A stretch of DNA of 64,000 nucleotides from Pseudomonadota bacterium. Its GTDB lineage: Bacteria; Myxococcota_A; Polyangia; Polyangiales; Polyangiaceae. A program made the position numbers and the translations under genes. The notes below the pieces were generated by a model. That model saw only the letters and a program-made list of their open reading frames with translations. It did not search any database and was not told the DNA's origin. This document shows, in pieces, positions 1 to 9,916 of the stretch; position 1 is the first letter of the stretch; every line of letters begins with the position of its first letter. The DNA lies in assembly GCA_023428245.1 (NCBI GenBank), contig JAEYYX010000055.1:84805-148804 (forward strand), given 5' to 3'.

Positions 1-394
1 GCAGCTTGAGACCTTCCACGAGGAAGTGTGAGGCATGGTGTCGCGCCATGACGCCAGGGTGCTTACTGAAGATGGGGCTCTTCTCGGGCTCCCAGACGTG
101 AGACTCGAGCGCCAGCATGCCTTCGCGCCGGATGACCTGGAACAGGTTCTCCATGAGCTTGAACAGTTCCTCGTAGTCGCTTCTGGTTGGGGGCTTCGAG
201 AATGCCCGGCCAAACGCTCGCTTCACGCGGCCCAGGGCGCCGCCCGGGGCCGAAGCCACGAGGCTGCCCAGCGCAGCACCCGCGATGACGACGAACTCGT
301 TGGGCTGGAAGAGGACGGGAAATGGCCCCCCAGCCATGGCAAAACCTGCAGCCACGCACACGAGTACGATGACGAGGCCGAGGATCGCGGTCAT
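1..394 (-). CDS. motA: MotA-like flagellar stator protein, N-terminal part
   Basis: The gene runs off the left edge; 131 codons are present. The start ATG is at 394. The N-terminus MTAILGLVIVLVCVAAGF is a hydrophobic helix. It is followed by a short Gly/Pro break, a PNEFVVIAGAALGSLV segment and a cytoplasmic stretch with YEELFKLMENLFQVIRREG, which is the pattern of MotA TM1, TM2 and the following cytoplasmic domain. MotA pairs with MotB to form the proton channel that drives the flagellar motor. The QPxEFxxIxGAALG string points to MotA rather than the related TolQ/ExbB/AglR proteins. The channel-forming TM3/TM4 part lies outside the window. A flagellar stator is noteworthy for a myxobacterium-like genome. 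Confidence 0.82.
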   Translation of the reverse strand, partial: MTAILGLVIVLVCVAAGFAMAGGPFPVLFQPNEFVVIAGAALGSLVASAPGGALGRVKRAFGRAFSKPPTRSDYEELFKLMENLFQVIRREGMLALESHVWEPEKSPIFSKHPGVMARHHASHFLVEGLKL

Positions 395-542
395 GCTGAG
401 TCACTACGGCCCTGGGGGGGCTCCCTTTAGGTCCCCGCGTCCCGGGATGAGAAGGGAAATCCCCTTGCAGAGCGCCGGCTCCGATGCTCATACTCGGCGC
501 CTCCCGAACCGGAGCCTCTTGGACCCGGTGCGCGATCTCAGC

Positions 543-613
543 TCCGGCGTCGTCTAACGGCAGGACAAAGGACTTTGAATCCTTGAATCATGGTTCGAAT
601 CCATGCGCCGGAA
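543..613 (+). tRNA. tRNA-Gln (anticodon TTG)
   Basis: A full cloverleaf can be drawn. The acceptor stem TCCGGCG (543-549) pairs with CGCCGGA (606-612). The D arm has a GTC/GAC stem. The anticodon stem AAGGA/TCCTT encloses loop CTTTGAA with anticodon TTG. The T arm CATGG-TTCGAAT-CCATG is perfect. A613 is the discriminator base. CCA is not encoded. Confidence 0.95.
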
Positions 614-912
614 CCCTCACCTCTGCTCCTCTTCGGGGCATGAGGTGGGCTCGTGAGAGGCGCTCGGATGCCGCGGCTACCCACGTGCCGTCAGCGTGGC
701 CGAGGCAGGCGCTCGATCGGCGAAGGACTCCATTTTCGTCGGACAATCGTCCAGTGCTCGGCACATTGGCATAGGTCTTCCCCTCCTTCCTTCAAAGGTA
801 CGACCTAGGGAGAAATTTTTCTTCCGCGCGGGTGTGCTCTCATTTTTAGCTGCCCCGGCCGCCGATCGGCCTTTCCCTTCCAGGATGGGTCCATCAAGCT
901 TGCCTGAAGCCT
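614..912. other. intergenic region upstream of the Cys-rich lipoprotein gene
   Basis: About 300 bases lie between tRNA-Gln and the lipoprotein gene. Short frames occur on both strands, but none has recognisable protein features or a convincing ribosome binding site. The A/T-richer run around 808-845 is the most promoter-like part. No clear -35/-10 pair can be assigned by eye. Confidence 0.5.
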
Positions 913-3402
913 ATGTTGTCTCCTCGCCGCCCGCTTTCGGGAGCCTTATTGTTTGCCACCACTGCCCTATGGCTCGCGTGCAGCGCGCGCTCACCGAATC
1001 CGGGGGATCCTGATGGCGGTCCGGTGGATGGACCTGATGGGAATGGAACAGGTTCCACGTCGGGCACGGGTTCCTCGGGGAACGGCGACGACGAAGACGA
1101 CGGGGGATTCAAAGTCAGCGAAAAGTGCGGCGATGGGCTCGTCCAGGAGCCCGAGACCTGCGACGACGGAAACGAGGTAGGTGGCGACGGCTGTTCGCCG
1201 GGCTGCCAGGTCGAGGGGCAGGATTGGGAGTGTCCGCCGACCGGCGGGGCCTGCACCAGCAACGCCTCCTGTGGCAACGGGGTCGTGAACAGCCAAGAGG
1301 TTTGTGACGATGGGCGCGAGCCTGCGGACGGTGACGGTTGCTCCGCCGACTGCAAGACCGTTGAGCCTGGATGGGAATGCCGAGTTCCGGGACGCCCGTG
1401 TACGCCGCGCTGCGGCGACGGCATCTTGCTCGGAGGCGAAGCGTGCGATGACGGGAACCCCTCTGCGGATGGCGACGGTTGCTCGGCCACCTGTCAGGTG
1501 GAGCCCGGCTGGTCCTGCAAGGGCGCGCCCTCCGACTGCACGCAATCGGATTGCGGCAACGGTGAGGTCGAAGCCGGCGAGAGCTGTGACCTTGGTGAGG
1601 CGAACGGTCTCTTCCACGGCGATGGCACGGGATGCTCGAAGACCTGTACGCAGGAGCCGGTTTGTCGCGACGCCGAAGGAAAAACCCAGGCCTGCGCTCC
1701 TGTCTGTGGCAACGGCAACATCGACGAAGGTGAGACCTGCGACGATGGAAACGCTGTTCCGGGCGACGGTTGCTCCGCGACCTGTCAGACGGAAGCGGGC
1801 TTCACGTGCAACCCGAAAGAAGTGAGCGATTTGGATGACTGCGGCGGGACGCCTTGTCTCCGCCTCCCGATCAAGTTCCGCGACTTCGATCATGAGGGGC
1901 TCGCGACGGGCCACCCGGATTTCTATTACATGGGCTCCGGAAGTGGCGCGACCACGCGCAACTGCGTTCCGAACGCGAGCGGCGCCGAGGACCCGGCCCT
2001 GATCACGGCGAACGCCTGCTGGACGAGCGATCGGACAGCCCTGTGCCAAGGGGTCGCCGCAGCAGCACTCGGTGCCGACGGGAAGCCCATCGCCGGCCCG
2101 ACGCAGACCTGTAAGTGCCGTTTCACCGACTGGGACGAGACGGGAATTGCTGCGGGTCCTGGCCCTGGCACCAAAGACGCGAGCTGCGACAGCGGCGGCT
2201 CGGCCCAGCCTGCGCGCGTCGAGGTTCCGACCGCGAAGGTTTACGATAGCGCGGCGAGCTTCAAGCAGTGGTTCACGGACGACGCCGCGGTCAACACGAC
2301 CACCGTTGGGAAGCTCGAGCTGCTGCAAATTGGCGAGAACCTCTACCAGTTCTCGAGCTCGGTCGATGATTGTGTGGACGGGGTCTGCCGGAGCCAGAGT
2401 CTGACCGGCAGCACGGTTTACGACGACATCGCCGCGGCCACAGGGCGCGCCGCGGGTGACTTGGTGAGTGGCTTCTTCCCGCTCGAGAGTTCGGCTCGTC
2501 CGAAGGTGTGTAACCTCTGGCCCTATTGGACGAACAATCCGTCTTGCCTTGCGACCTCCGGGAACAGCCCCGGCGCGCAGTGGGATCCGGCTGCGAATGA
2601 CGGCAACGGGAACTTCGTCGACCCCGTTCAGGGCATCAAGCGAAACTTCTACTTCACGACCGAGGTTCGTTACCTGTTCCGCTTCACTGGCGGCGGTACG
2701 TTGAACTTCTTCGGGGACGACGACGTCTTCGTCTTCATCAATGGTGTGCTCGCGCTCGACATGGGTGCTCCCCACGAGCGTCTCATGGGCTCTGTAACTT
2801 TGCCCGCAGGGGCAGGCGGGGCTACTTGGACGATCTCCGCGGTCGATCCGGTTACCGGAGCGGTCGACACTCCGGCTCGCGGCACCGGCATGTCTCCTGC
2901 GCTCGGGCTCGAGGTCGGCAAGATCTACGAGATCGCTGTGTTCCACGCTGATCGACACCCGAGGGAGTCGAACTATCAGCTGACCATCTCGGGCTTCTCG
3001 ACGACGAGGAGCGAATGTGTCCCGACCTGCGGAAATGGCCAGCCGCAGTTCGACGGAGATGGCGTCGGTACTCCCACTGCTGGTGAAGAGTGCGATCTTG
3101 GCGTCGAAAACAACACCGGCGCTTACGGTGGCTGCACAGCGGACTGCAAGTTTGGACCCTTCTGTGGCGATGGCGCGGTCCAAGCCGACGCCGGCGAAGA
3201 GTGCGATAACGGCTCTCAGGGGAACAACGCGCCGCTCTATTCCGCAGCGGGTGGTGTCGCCGATAGCTGCACTCCGGCTTGTAAGAAGGCCCACTTCTGC
3301 GGCGATGGCATTCTGGATGGAGCCTTCGGTGAAGAGTGCGACACTGGAGACAAGAACGGAACGGGCGCCTGCACCGCCGAGTGCAAGATCGAATCGAAGT
3401 AA
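913..3402 (+). CDS. Cys-rich repeat lipoprotein with fibro-slime domain
   Basis: This 829-residue protein starts with a lipoprotein signal (ATTALWLACS; lipid-modified Cys near residue 23). An acidic Gly/Ser linker follows. Five Cys-rich repeats of the form CGDG...E.CDDGN...GDGCS..C (DUF4215, 'myxococcus cysteine-rich repeat' type) come next. A central block at about 310-690 contains GGGTLNFFGDDDVFVFING, the hallmark of fibro-slime/PA14-like domains. Three more Cys-rich repeats (CGNGQ, CGDGA, CGDGI) close the protein. Family knowledge places such proteins on the surface or in extracellular matrix, with the fibro-slime fold as a possible carbohydrate or adhesion module. The gene stands alone, with no clear operon partners. 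A large open frame on the opposite strand is a codon-bias shadow. Confidence 0.88.
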   Translation: MLSPRRPLSGALLFATTALWLACSARSPNPGDPDGGPVDGPDGNGTGSTSGTGSSGNGDDEDDGGFKVSEKCGDGLVQEPETCDDGNEVGGDGCSPGCQVEGQDWECPPTGGACTSNASCGNGVVNSQEVCDDGREPADGDGCSADCKTVEPGWECRVPGRPCTPRCGDGILLGGEACDDGNPSADGDGCSATCQVEPGWSCKGAPSDCTQSDCGNGEVEAGESCDLGEANGLFHGDGTGCSKTCTQEPVCRDAEGKTQACAPVCGNGNIDEGETCDDGNAVPGDGCSATCQTEAGFTCNPKEVSDLDDCGGTPCLRLPIKFRDFDHEGLATGHPDFYYMGSGSGATTRNCVPNASGAEDPALITANACWTSDRTALCQGVAAAALGADGKPIAGPTQTCKCRFTDWDETGIAAGPGPGTKDASCDSGGSAQPARVEVPTAKVYDSAASFKQWFTDDAAVNTTTVGKLELLQIGENLYQFSSSVDDCVDGVCRSQSLTGSTVYDDIAAATGRAAGDLVSGFFPLESSARPKVCNLWPYWTNNPSCLATSGNSPGAQWDPAANDGNGNFVDPVQGIKRNFYFTTEVRYLFRFTGGGTLNFFGDDDVFVFINGVLALDMGAPHERLMGSVTLPAGAGGATWTISAVDPVTGAVDTPARGTGMSPALGLEVGKIYEIAVFHADRHPRESNYQLTISGFSTTRSECVPTCGNGQPQFDGDGVGTPTAGEECDLGVENNTGAYGGCTADCKFGPFCGDGAVQADAGEECDNGSQGNNAPLYSAAGGVADSCTPACKKAHFCGDGILDGAFGEECDTGDKNGTGACTAECKIESK

Positions 3403-3565
3403 GCGTCGACCTGAGCTGGAGGAGGTGAGCGCGGCAACCAGCCCCGCTCGCCTTTCTCTTTTGTGAGTCGGAACGGACCTTTTGTCGAGTGCTCGCTCCG
3501 GGTCAGGCTCTCCGGCGAGAGATTTCTGGGGCGGTATGCGCGTGAAGCGGGGCGCGCAAAATGCG

Positions 3566-3601
3566 TTCGAGCCCGTCCAGTGCTGGCCAGACGGGCTCGA
3601 A
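3566..3601 (-). terminator. hairpin downstream of ettA
   Basis: A 12-bp perfect stem (3566-3577 with 3590-3601) encloses a 12-base loop. It lies 27 bases beyond the ettA stop codon on the minus strand. A short T-rich stretch (CGCATTTT) follows a few bases later. It may also serve the converging gene ending at 3402. A terminator role is inferred from position. Confidence 0.55.
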
Positions 3602-3627
3602 AAGAGGAGCGCCTCGGAAACGCGGGG

Positions 3628-5298
<1,671 letters not shown>

Positions 5299-5335
5299 GG
5301 GGGCAGGCTAGAACAGGCCCCGAAAATGGCTAGCG

Positions 5336-6613
5336 CTACTGTCCTTCGCGAGCGAGCTCTCGGGCGAGCGCGAGAAGGCGGCTTGGATCGTTGTCTTCTG
5401 GGCGAGACAAGGTGTGGCGGAGAAGGGAAAAAAGGAGCGCGCGCACGCGCGGACCCTTTTCGACGATCTGCGCGTCGAGAAGGTCTTTCCCGGAAATCGC
5501 GAGTTCCGGCACGGCGAGGGGGACGCCGCTCTGGAGTTCCTGTCCGGCGAGGGTGAGGAAAATTTCGGGTGCGCCGCGTTCTTTGACGAAGGCCAGCGCG
5601 CCGGGAGCGAGCGTTCGTCCGCGGGCGGAGAGCCAAAGGCGGACCGTCTCCGCGGAAAGTTCCTCGGGCCACGCTCGAGCAGCGACGAGGCCGAGCACCT
5701 CATTTCGATCTTGGTTCGAGAGGCGCAGCCGATCGAGGGTCCTGGGGAGCTCCTCTTCAGGCTCGCTGAGCCCATCACAGAGTAGGTGCGAAAGGCGGCT
5801 GACCGGGTTTCTTGCGGCGCGATCAAGGCGAGCCCAGATCGTTTCGAGGGGCTGACGAGGCGCCGGGGCAAAGAGCGCGGGGCAGGTCACTTGGAGCAGG
5901 CCGTCCTCGAGCAAAATCCGAAAACAGCGGCTCGGCGAGCGTGAACGGAGCGCCTTGAACCATTCCGCCTGGACGCGTTCGACGCTCACGCGCGAAAACC
6001 GCTCGAGCGAAGGTCGAATGGCCGCGCGGGTGCCCTCCTCGAGCGTCATCTCGAGCTGGGCCGAGAAGCGCGCGGCTCGGAGCGCGCGAAGACCGTCCTC
6101 TTGGTAGCGCGCGGCCGGATCGCCAACCGCGCGGATCATGCCTCGCACCAGATCCTGGATGCCACCGAAAGGATCGGCGATCGTCTTGTCTTTCAGATCG
6201 TAAGCGATCGCGTTGACCGTGAAATCGCGGCGCGCGAGATCTTTTTCGATCTCGCTCACGAAGAACACACTGTCGGGGTGCCGGCCATCACTGTGGCCTT
6301 CTTCGCCCCTGAGAGTGGTGACCTCGAAGGAACTTCCCTTGTGGAGGACGGTGACAGTGCCGTGGGCGATGCCTGTCGGGATCACCCGGCGAAATAGCGG
6401 TTTGACCTGCGAAGGGAGAGCATCTGTTGCGAGGTCCCAGTCACCCGGGACGACGTCGCGACCGAGGCATTCGGCCAAGATCGCGTCACGGACCCCGCCT
6501 CCCACGGCCCACGCGCGGAACCCGGCGCGCGCAAGGACATCGGCTACCTCTTCAACTTCAACCGGAATGAGTCGAGCGATGGCCGCGCGCGCTTCTACTT
6601 CTTCGAGTCCCAT
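5336..6613 (-). CDS. CCA tRNA nucleotidyltransferase / poly(A) polymerase family
   Basis: The 425-residue protein has the class II nucleotidyltransferase head: VGGGVRDAIL, then the metal-binding GDWDLATDA, and RRDFTVNAIAYD. The neck region follows with DPFGGIQDL and RYQEDGLRALRAARF. These enzymes add the 3' CCA to tRNAs or A-tails to RNA, and the two activities cannot be separated reliably by eye. The body and tail are not strongly conserved, and no HD domain is obvious. The start overlaps the 3' end of the upstream kinase gene by 19 bases, implying translational coupling. ettA follows 37 bases downstream. A CCA-adding role is favoured because no other candidate is visible in the window, but this is weak evidence. 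Confidence 0.88.
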   Translation of the reverse strand: MGLEEVEARAAIARLIPVEVEEVADVLARAGFRAWAVGGGVRDAILAECLGRDVVPGDWDLATDALPSQVKPLFRRVIPTGIAHGTVTVLHKGSSFEVTTLRGEEGHSDGRHPDSVFFVSEIEKDLARRDFTVNAIAYDLKDKTIADPFGGIQDLVRGMIRAVGDPAARYQEDGLRALRAARFSAQLEMTLEEGTRAAIRPSLERFSRVSVERVQAEWFKALRSRSPSRCFRILLEDGLLQVTCPALFAPAPRQPLETIWARLDRAARNPVSRLSHLLCDGLSEPEEELPRTLDRLRLSNQDRNEVLGLVAARAWPEELSAETVRLWLSARGRTLAPGALAFVKERGAPEIFLTLAGQELQSGVPLAVPELAISGKDLLDAQIVEKGPRVRALLFSLLRHTLSRPEDNDPSRLLALARELAREGQ

Positions 6614-8211
6614 GGATCGACGATTCCTTCGTCGCGAACGGCCTTGCTCGGGCTCGAGCGCTTCTGCTCGCTCGACGCTTTGGGGGTGCGTGGCGTGGCG
6701 GCGGTGGGACGGACCTGAGCTTTCTTGAGTTCGACAGTGAGTCGAGGCTTACTTCCGTCGACCGTGAGGACCTCGGAAATGTAGCCGCTCTTCGTGAGTT
6801 TGATTTCGATAGGCCCCTCGGTCACGTCGAGCACGACCGGGCTCGTGCCGAGGTCTTTGTCCCCTTGGAAGATGTGTGCGTCGAGCGGCGCCACCGCGAG
6901 AGCTACCTTCCGCTCAGGGCGAGCTGGCTCTTCGGGACTTTCAGCGATTGCTTGCGCGGTTTGCGCGGCTAACGGCTTTTCTGGGCGGACTTTGGGTCCG
7001 GCACTCTTTGGGGCTGGAGTAGTGAGGCCGAACCAAAGGGTTGCTCCGAGGAACCCGACCAGGAGCGCCGCCACAGCCCAGGTCGGCACGTGGGGCGCGC
7101 GTCCGCCGCCGCTATCGTCTGTAGAGCGGAACATATTCAGCTCAGACGAGCGCGAGTCCCTCTTGGTCAGTTCGAGGTGCCGCATTGCGAGCGGCGTCTC
7201 CCCTGAGACAAGACGTTCTAGATCTTGGCCGAGCTCACGCATCGATCCGTAGCGTGCATTCGGATCTTTCAGGAGGCAGCGCTGAATGATGGCCTCGAGC
7301 TCCTGTGGGATCTCTTTTCGGATGCTCTCCACGTCCTGCATCCTAGGAGGCAGCTTGTACATGTGCTGCGTGAGGATGGACATGAAGTTGTCGGCATCGA
7401 ACGGCAGTTTGCCTGTAGTAAGTTCGAACAAGATCACTCCGAGCGAATAGATATCGGAGCGAGGATCGACGTCGCGACCCGCCGCTTGCTCGGGCGACAT
7501 ATAGTGTGGTGTGCCGAAGACTTGGCCGGCCTGGGTGAGCTGGCCTGTGGCGGTTGTGGCTTTGGCGATGCCGAAATCGAGAACTTTGACGAAATCTTCT
7601 TCGGCGCCGTGGCGGATGAGGAAGATGTTGTCGGGCTTGAGATCGCGGTGGACGATGCCGGCTTCGTGTGCGGAACCGAGAGCTTCAGTGAGCTGGAGCG
7701 CGATGTTCAAGAGGCGCGGCAAAGCGAGCGGTTCGGTCTCTTTCAGGAGGTTCGTAAGGGGAACGCCCTCCAGGAACTCCATGAGGAAATAGGTTGCACC
7801 GTCCGGCAGCCGGCCGAAGTCCAAGATGCTGATGATGTGGGGATTACCGATCGAGGAAGCGGAGCGAGCTTCGTTCAGGAAGCGCTCTGTGACCTCGGTG
7901 TTCCGCGCCATATCGAGGCGGAGCACCTTCATCGCGACAAGCTTGTCGATGATGAGATGGCGGCAGCGGTACACCACGCCCATGCCGCCTTCCCCGAGCC
8001 GGGCCTCAACCTCGTAACGGTCGTCGATGATCGCGCCGATGTAGGGATCGGGGTTTCCAGGGATCCAACTCGTCCGGGCGATTGGCATACCCGACGTGGT
8101 CGTCATGGTGACGAGCCGGATCGAGCCGGAGTCCGGCGGGCCCAAATCGACGTAAGTCTCTTTGAGGCGGGAAGGGGGAGCGAGATCGGAAGGGTTCATT
8201 GGCGCGGCCAC
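6595..8211 (-). CDS. Ser/Thr protein kinase with TM segment and PEGA-like tail
   Basis: A complete Hanks-type kinase domain spans about residues 66-335. It has Gly loop LGEGGMGVVY (72-81), catalytic Lys94 in AMKVL, HRDLKPDN (188-195), DFGIAK (212-217), and the activation and substrate loop GTPHYMSPEQ. All catalytic residues are present, so an active kinase is expected. A single membrane helix (about 375-393) follows. The periplasmic part contains a PEGA-type beta module (VALAVAPLDAHIFQGDKDLG ... GPIEIKLTKSGY). The Lys/Ser-rich C-terminus overlaps the CCA-type gene by 19 bases. This transmembrane layout is common in Myxococcota. Being first in the operon, it may tie an envelope signal to expression of tRNA maturation and EttA; that link is inference. 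Confidence 0.93.
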   Translation of the reverse strand: MAAPMNPSDLAPPSRLKETYVDLGPPDSGSIRLVTMTTTSGMPIARTSWIPGNPDPYIGAIIDDRYEVEARLGEGGMGVVYRCRHLIIDKLVAMKVLRLDMARNTEVTERFLNEARSASSIGNPHIISILDFGRLPDGATYFLMEFLEGVPLTNLLKETEPLALPRLLNIALQLTEALGSAHEAGIVHRDLKPDNIFLIRHGAEEDFVKVLDFGIAKATTATGQLTQAGQVFGTPHYMSPEQAAGRDVDPRSDIYSLGVILFELTTGKLPFDADNFMSILTQHMYKLPPRMQDVESIRKEIPQELEAIIQRCLLKDPNARYGSMRELGQDLERLVSGETPLAMRHLELTKRDSRSSELNMFRSTDDSGGGRAPHVPTWAVAALLVGFLGATLWFGLTTPAPKSAGPKVRPEKPLAAQTAQAIAESPEEPARPERKVALAVAPLDAHIFQGDKDLGTSPVVLDVTEGPIEIKLTKSGYISEVLTVDGSKPRLTVELKKAQVRPTAATPRTPKASSEQKRSSPSKAVRDEGIVDPWDSKK

Positions 8212-8368
8212 GAGTGGCTCGGCGGCCGGAAAGGGCCGCGCCCGAGCTTAGCATTTTTCGCGCGAGCTTCTCGCCCGAGTCTGGCCCAGCTTTCGAGTAA
8301 AATTCTCGTCGAAAGGCGCATAAATATGTGTAAGGAGTGCCGCGAATCGATGCTAGACGGGCATCCGC

Positions 8369-9871
8369 ATGGGTTTCCCTCTCGATCTCGCGCTGCGCTA
8401 CATGCGCTCGAAAAAGCGAGCTTCCATCTCGCTTGGGACCTTCTTTGCCATCGCCGGCGTTGCGCTTGGCGTTGCTGGGCTCGCCACGGCGATCAGCGTA
8501 ACCGGCGGTTTTCGGAAGCAGTTCCAGGACAAGGTTCTCGGGGTCAACGCGCACGTACTAGTGCTCAAGCGTTCAAGTTACTTCGGGGAGTACCGCGAGC
8601 TCATTGAGAAAATTCAGGCTCTTCCGGAGGTTGTGGGCATCGCCCCTTTCACGATCAACCCGATGATGGTGACCAAGGGGAACAAGACGGCGACAGGGGT
8701 GCTCCTGAAAGGCGTCGAACCGGGAGGCATCGAGAAGGTGCTCGATCTACCCAAGTACATGCAGGAGGGCAGTCTAGAGGGATTGCGTCTCCCTGGCTCG
8801 AAGCCCCCGCTGCCGAAGGCTCTGACGATTCGGCCCTCCAAGAAGAAGAAAGAGGACGCCGGCTCCCTGCTCGAGGAAGTCGCGAAACTCATCGCCGAAG
8901 AGGAGAGTGGAGAGCGTGAGGCCGAAGAGGTTTCGAAGGAGCTAGCGCTCTCGGCCGATGCTCCACGGGGCAGCATCGTGCCGGCCAAGGGCTATGACTC
9001 GACGCTCCCGGATGACGACCTGCTGCCGGCGGAGCTCGACCCCGATCCCTGCCAAGTGGGCAGCCAAATTTTGCCAGGAATCGTCATCGGACGCACGTTG
9101 AGCCGGAACCTGAAGGCGGCCCTCGGCGATTGTATTCAGGTCACCTCGCCCACGATCGGGTTCTCCTTTTCATCGGATGGAGTGCGGGCGCCGATCGCCA
9201 AACAGTTCCGCGTGATCGGGATCTTCGAGGCAGGCTTCGATCAATACGACGCCAAGCTCGTTTACGCCGACCTGCACCAGGCGCAGGAGTTCTACGACTC
9301 GGGCGACAGCGTGACCGGCATCGAGATGCGCATCCAGGATGTCGACCGCGCGAAACAGGTCTCAGCCGAAGTTTCAAAGCTTCTCGAAGGGTCGCTCCTC
9401 TACACGATGGACTGGGAAGAGCTGAACCACGGGCTCTTCACCGCTCTGCACATCCAACAGATCGTGATGAGCATCGTCTTGGGCTTCATCATCGTGCTCG
9501 CGGCGTTCACTGTGATCGCGACGCTCATCATGATCGTGCTCGACAAGCGACGCGAGATCGCGGTGCTCAAGGCCATGGGCGCGAGTGATTCAGCGATCCT
9601 CCGTGCGTTCCTCTATCAGGGCGGAATCATTGGGGTCGCGGGAGGTATCGTTGGGCTAGTAATCGCTTTCGGGGTCTGTTCGACGCTGACTCGCGTCTCT
9701 CTGCCCCTCGATCCGAAGGTCTATTTCATCTCGAGCTTGCCTGTCGACATGCAGCCGATGAACTTCGTGCTCGTCTTTGTGTTCGCGGTGTTCGTGTCGG
9801 TGGCGGCGACGATTTGGCCTGCGCGTCACGCCGCGCGTCTGCGCCCTGTCGACGCGTTCCGTGAGCAGTGA
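8369..9871 (+). CDS. LolC/LolE-family lipoprotein-releasing permease with a charged insert
   Basis: The 500-residue product has the FtsX/LolCE layout. An N-terminal TM helix (about 20-45) is preceded by LALRYMRSKKRASISL. A large periplasmic domain follows, then three C-terminal TM helices around IVMSIVLGFIIVLAAFTVIA, GGIIGVAGGIVGLVIAFGV and FVLVFVFAVFVSVAATIWPA. The cytoplasmic loop has DKRREIAVLKAMGAS, typical of the coupling helix. LolCDE extracts outer-membrane lipoproteins from the inner membrane. E. coli LolC and LolE are about 400-415 residues. The extra length comes from a Lys/Glu-rich stretch at about residues 142-233. No LolD ATPase gene is adjacent, so its partner must be elsewhere. 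A MacB-like role is less likely because no ATPase domain is fused. Confidence 0.85.
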   Translation: MGFPLDLALRYMRSKKRASISLGTFFAIAGVALGVAGLATAISVTGGFRKQFQDKVLGVNAHVLVLKRSSYFGEYRELIEKIQALPEVVGIAPFTINPMMVTKGNKTATGVLLKGVEPGGIEKVLDLPKYMQEGSLEGLRLPGSKPPLPKALTIRPSKKKKEDAGSLLEEVAKLIAEEESGEREAEEVSKELALSADAPRGSIVPAKGYDSTLPDDDLLPAELDPDPCQVGSQILPGIVIGRTLSRNLKAALGDCIQVTSPTIGFSFSSDGVRAPIAKQFRVIGIFEAGFDQYDAKLVYADLHQAQEFYDSGDSVTGIEMRIQDVDRAKQVSAEVSKLLEGSLLYTMDWEELNHGLFTALHIQQIVMSIVLGFIIVLAAFTVIATLIMIVLDKRREIAVLKAMGASDSAILRAFLYQGGIIGVAGGIVGLVIAFGVCSTLTRVSLPLDPKVYFISSLPVDMQPMNFVLVFVFAVFVSVAATIWPARHAARLRPVDAFREQ

Positions 9872-9876
9872 GCTCG

Positions 9877-9895
9877 GGGCCCTTGATAAGGGCCC
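9877..9895. terminator. hairpin between convergent genes
   Basis: GGGCCCTT and AAGGGCCC form an 8-bp perfect stem around a 3-base loop. The hairpin lies just after the LolC/E-like stop codon and before the convergent gene's end. No long T-tract is seen on either side, so a bidirectional terminator role is tentative. Confidence 0.45.
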
Positions 9896-9916
9896 AGCCG
9901 CGCTGGCTCTTGGAGC

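Noticed and set aside
991..3294. Large open frame antisense to the fibro-slime lipoprotein
   Set aside because: It is Arg/Ala/Val-rich, has no domain or signal, and arises from GC-biased codons of the real gene.
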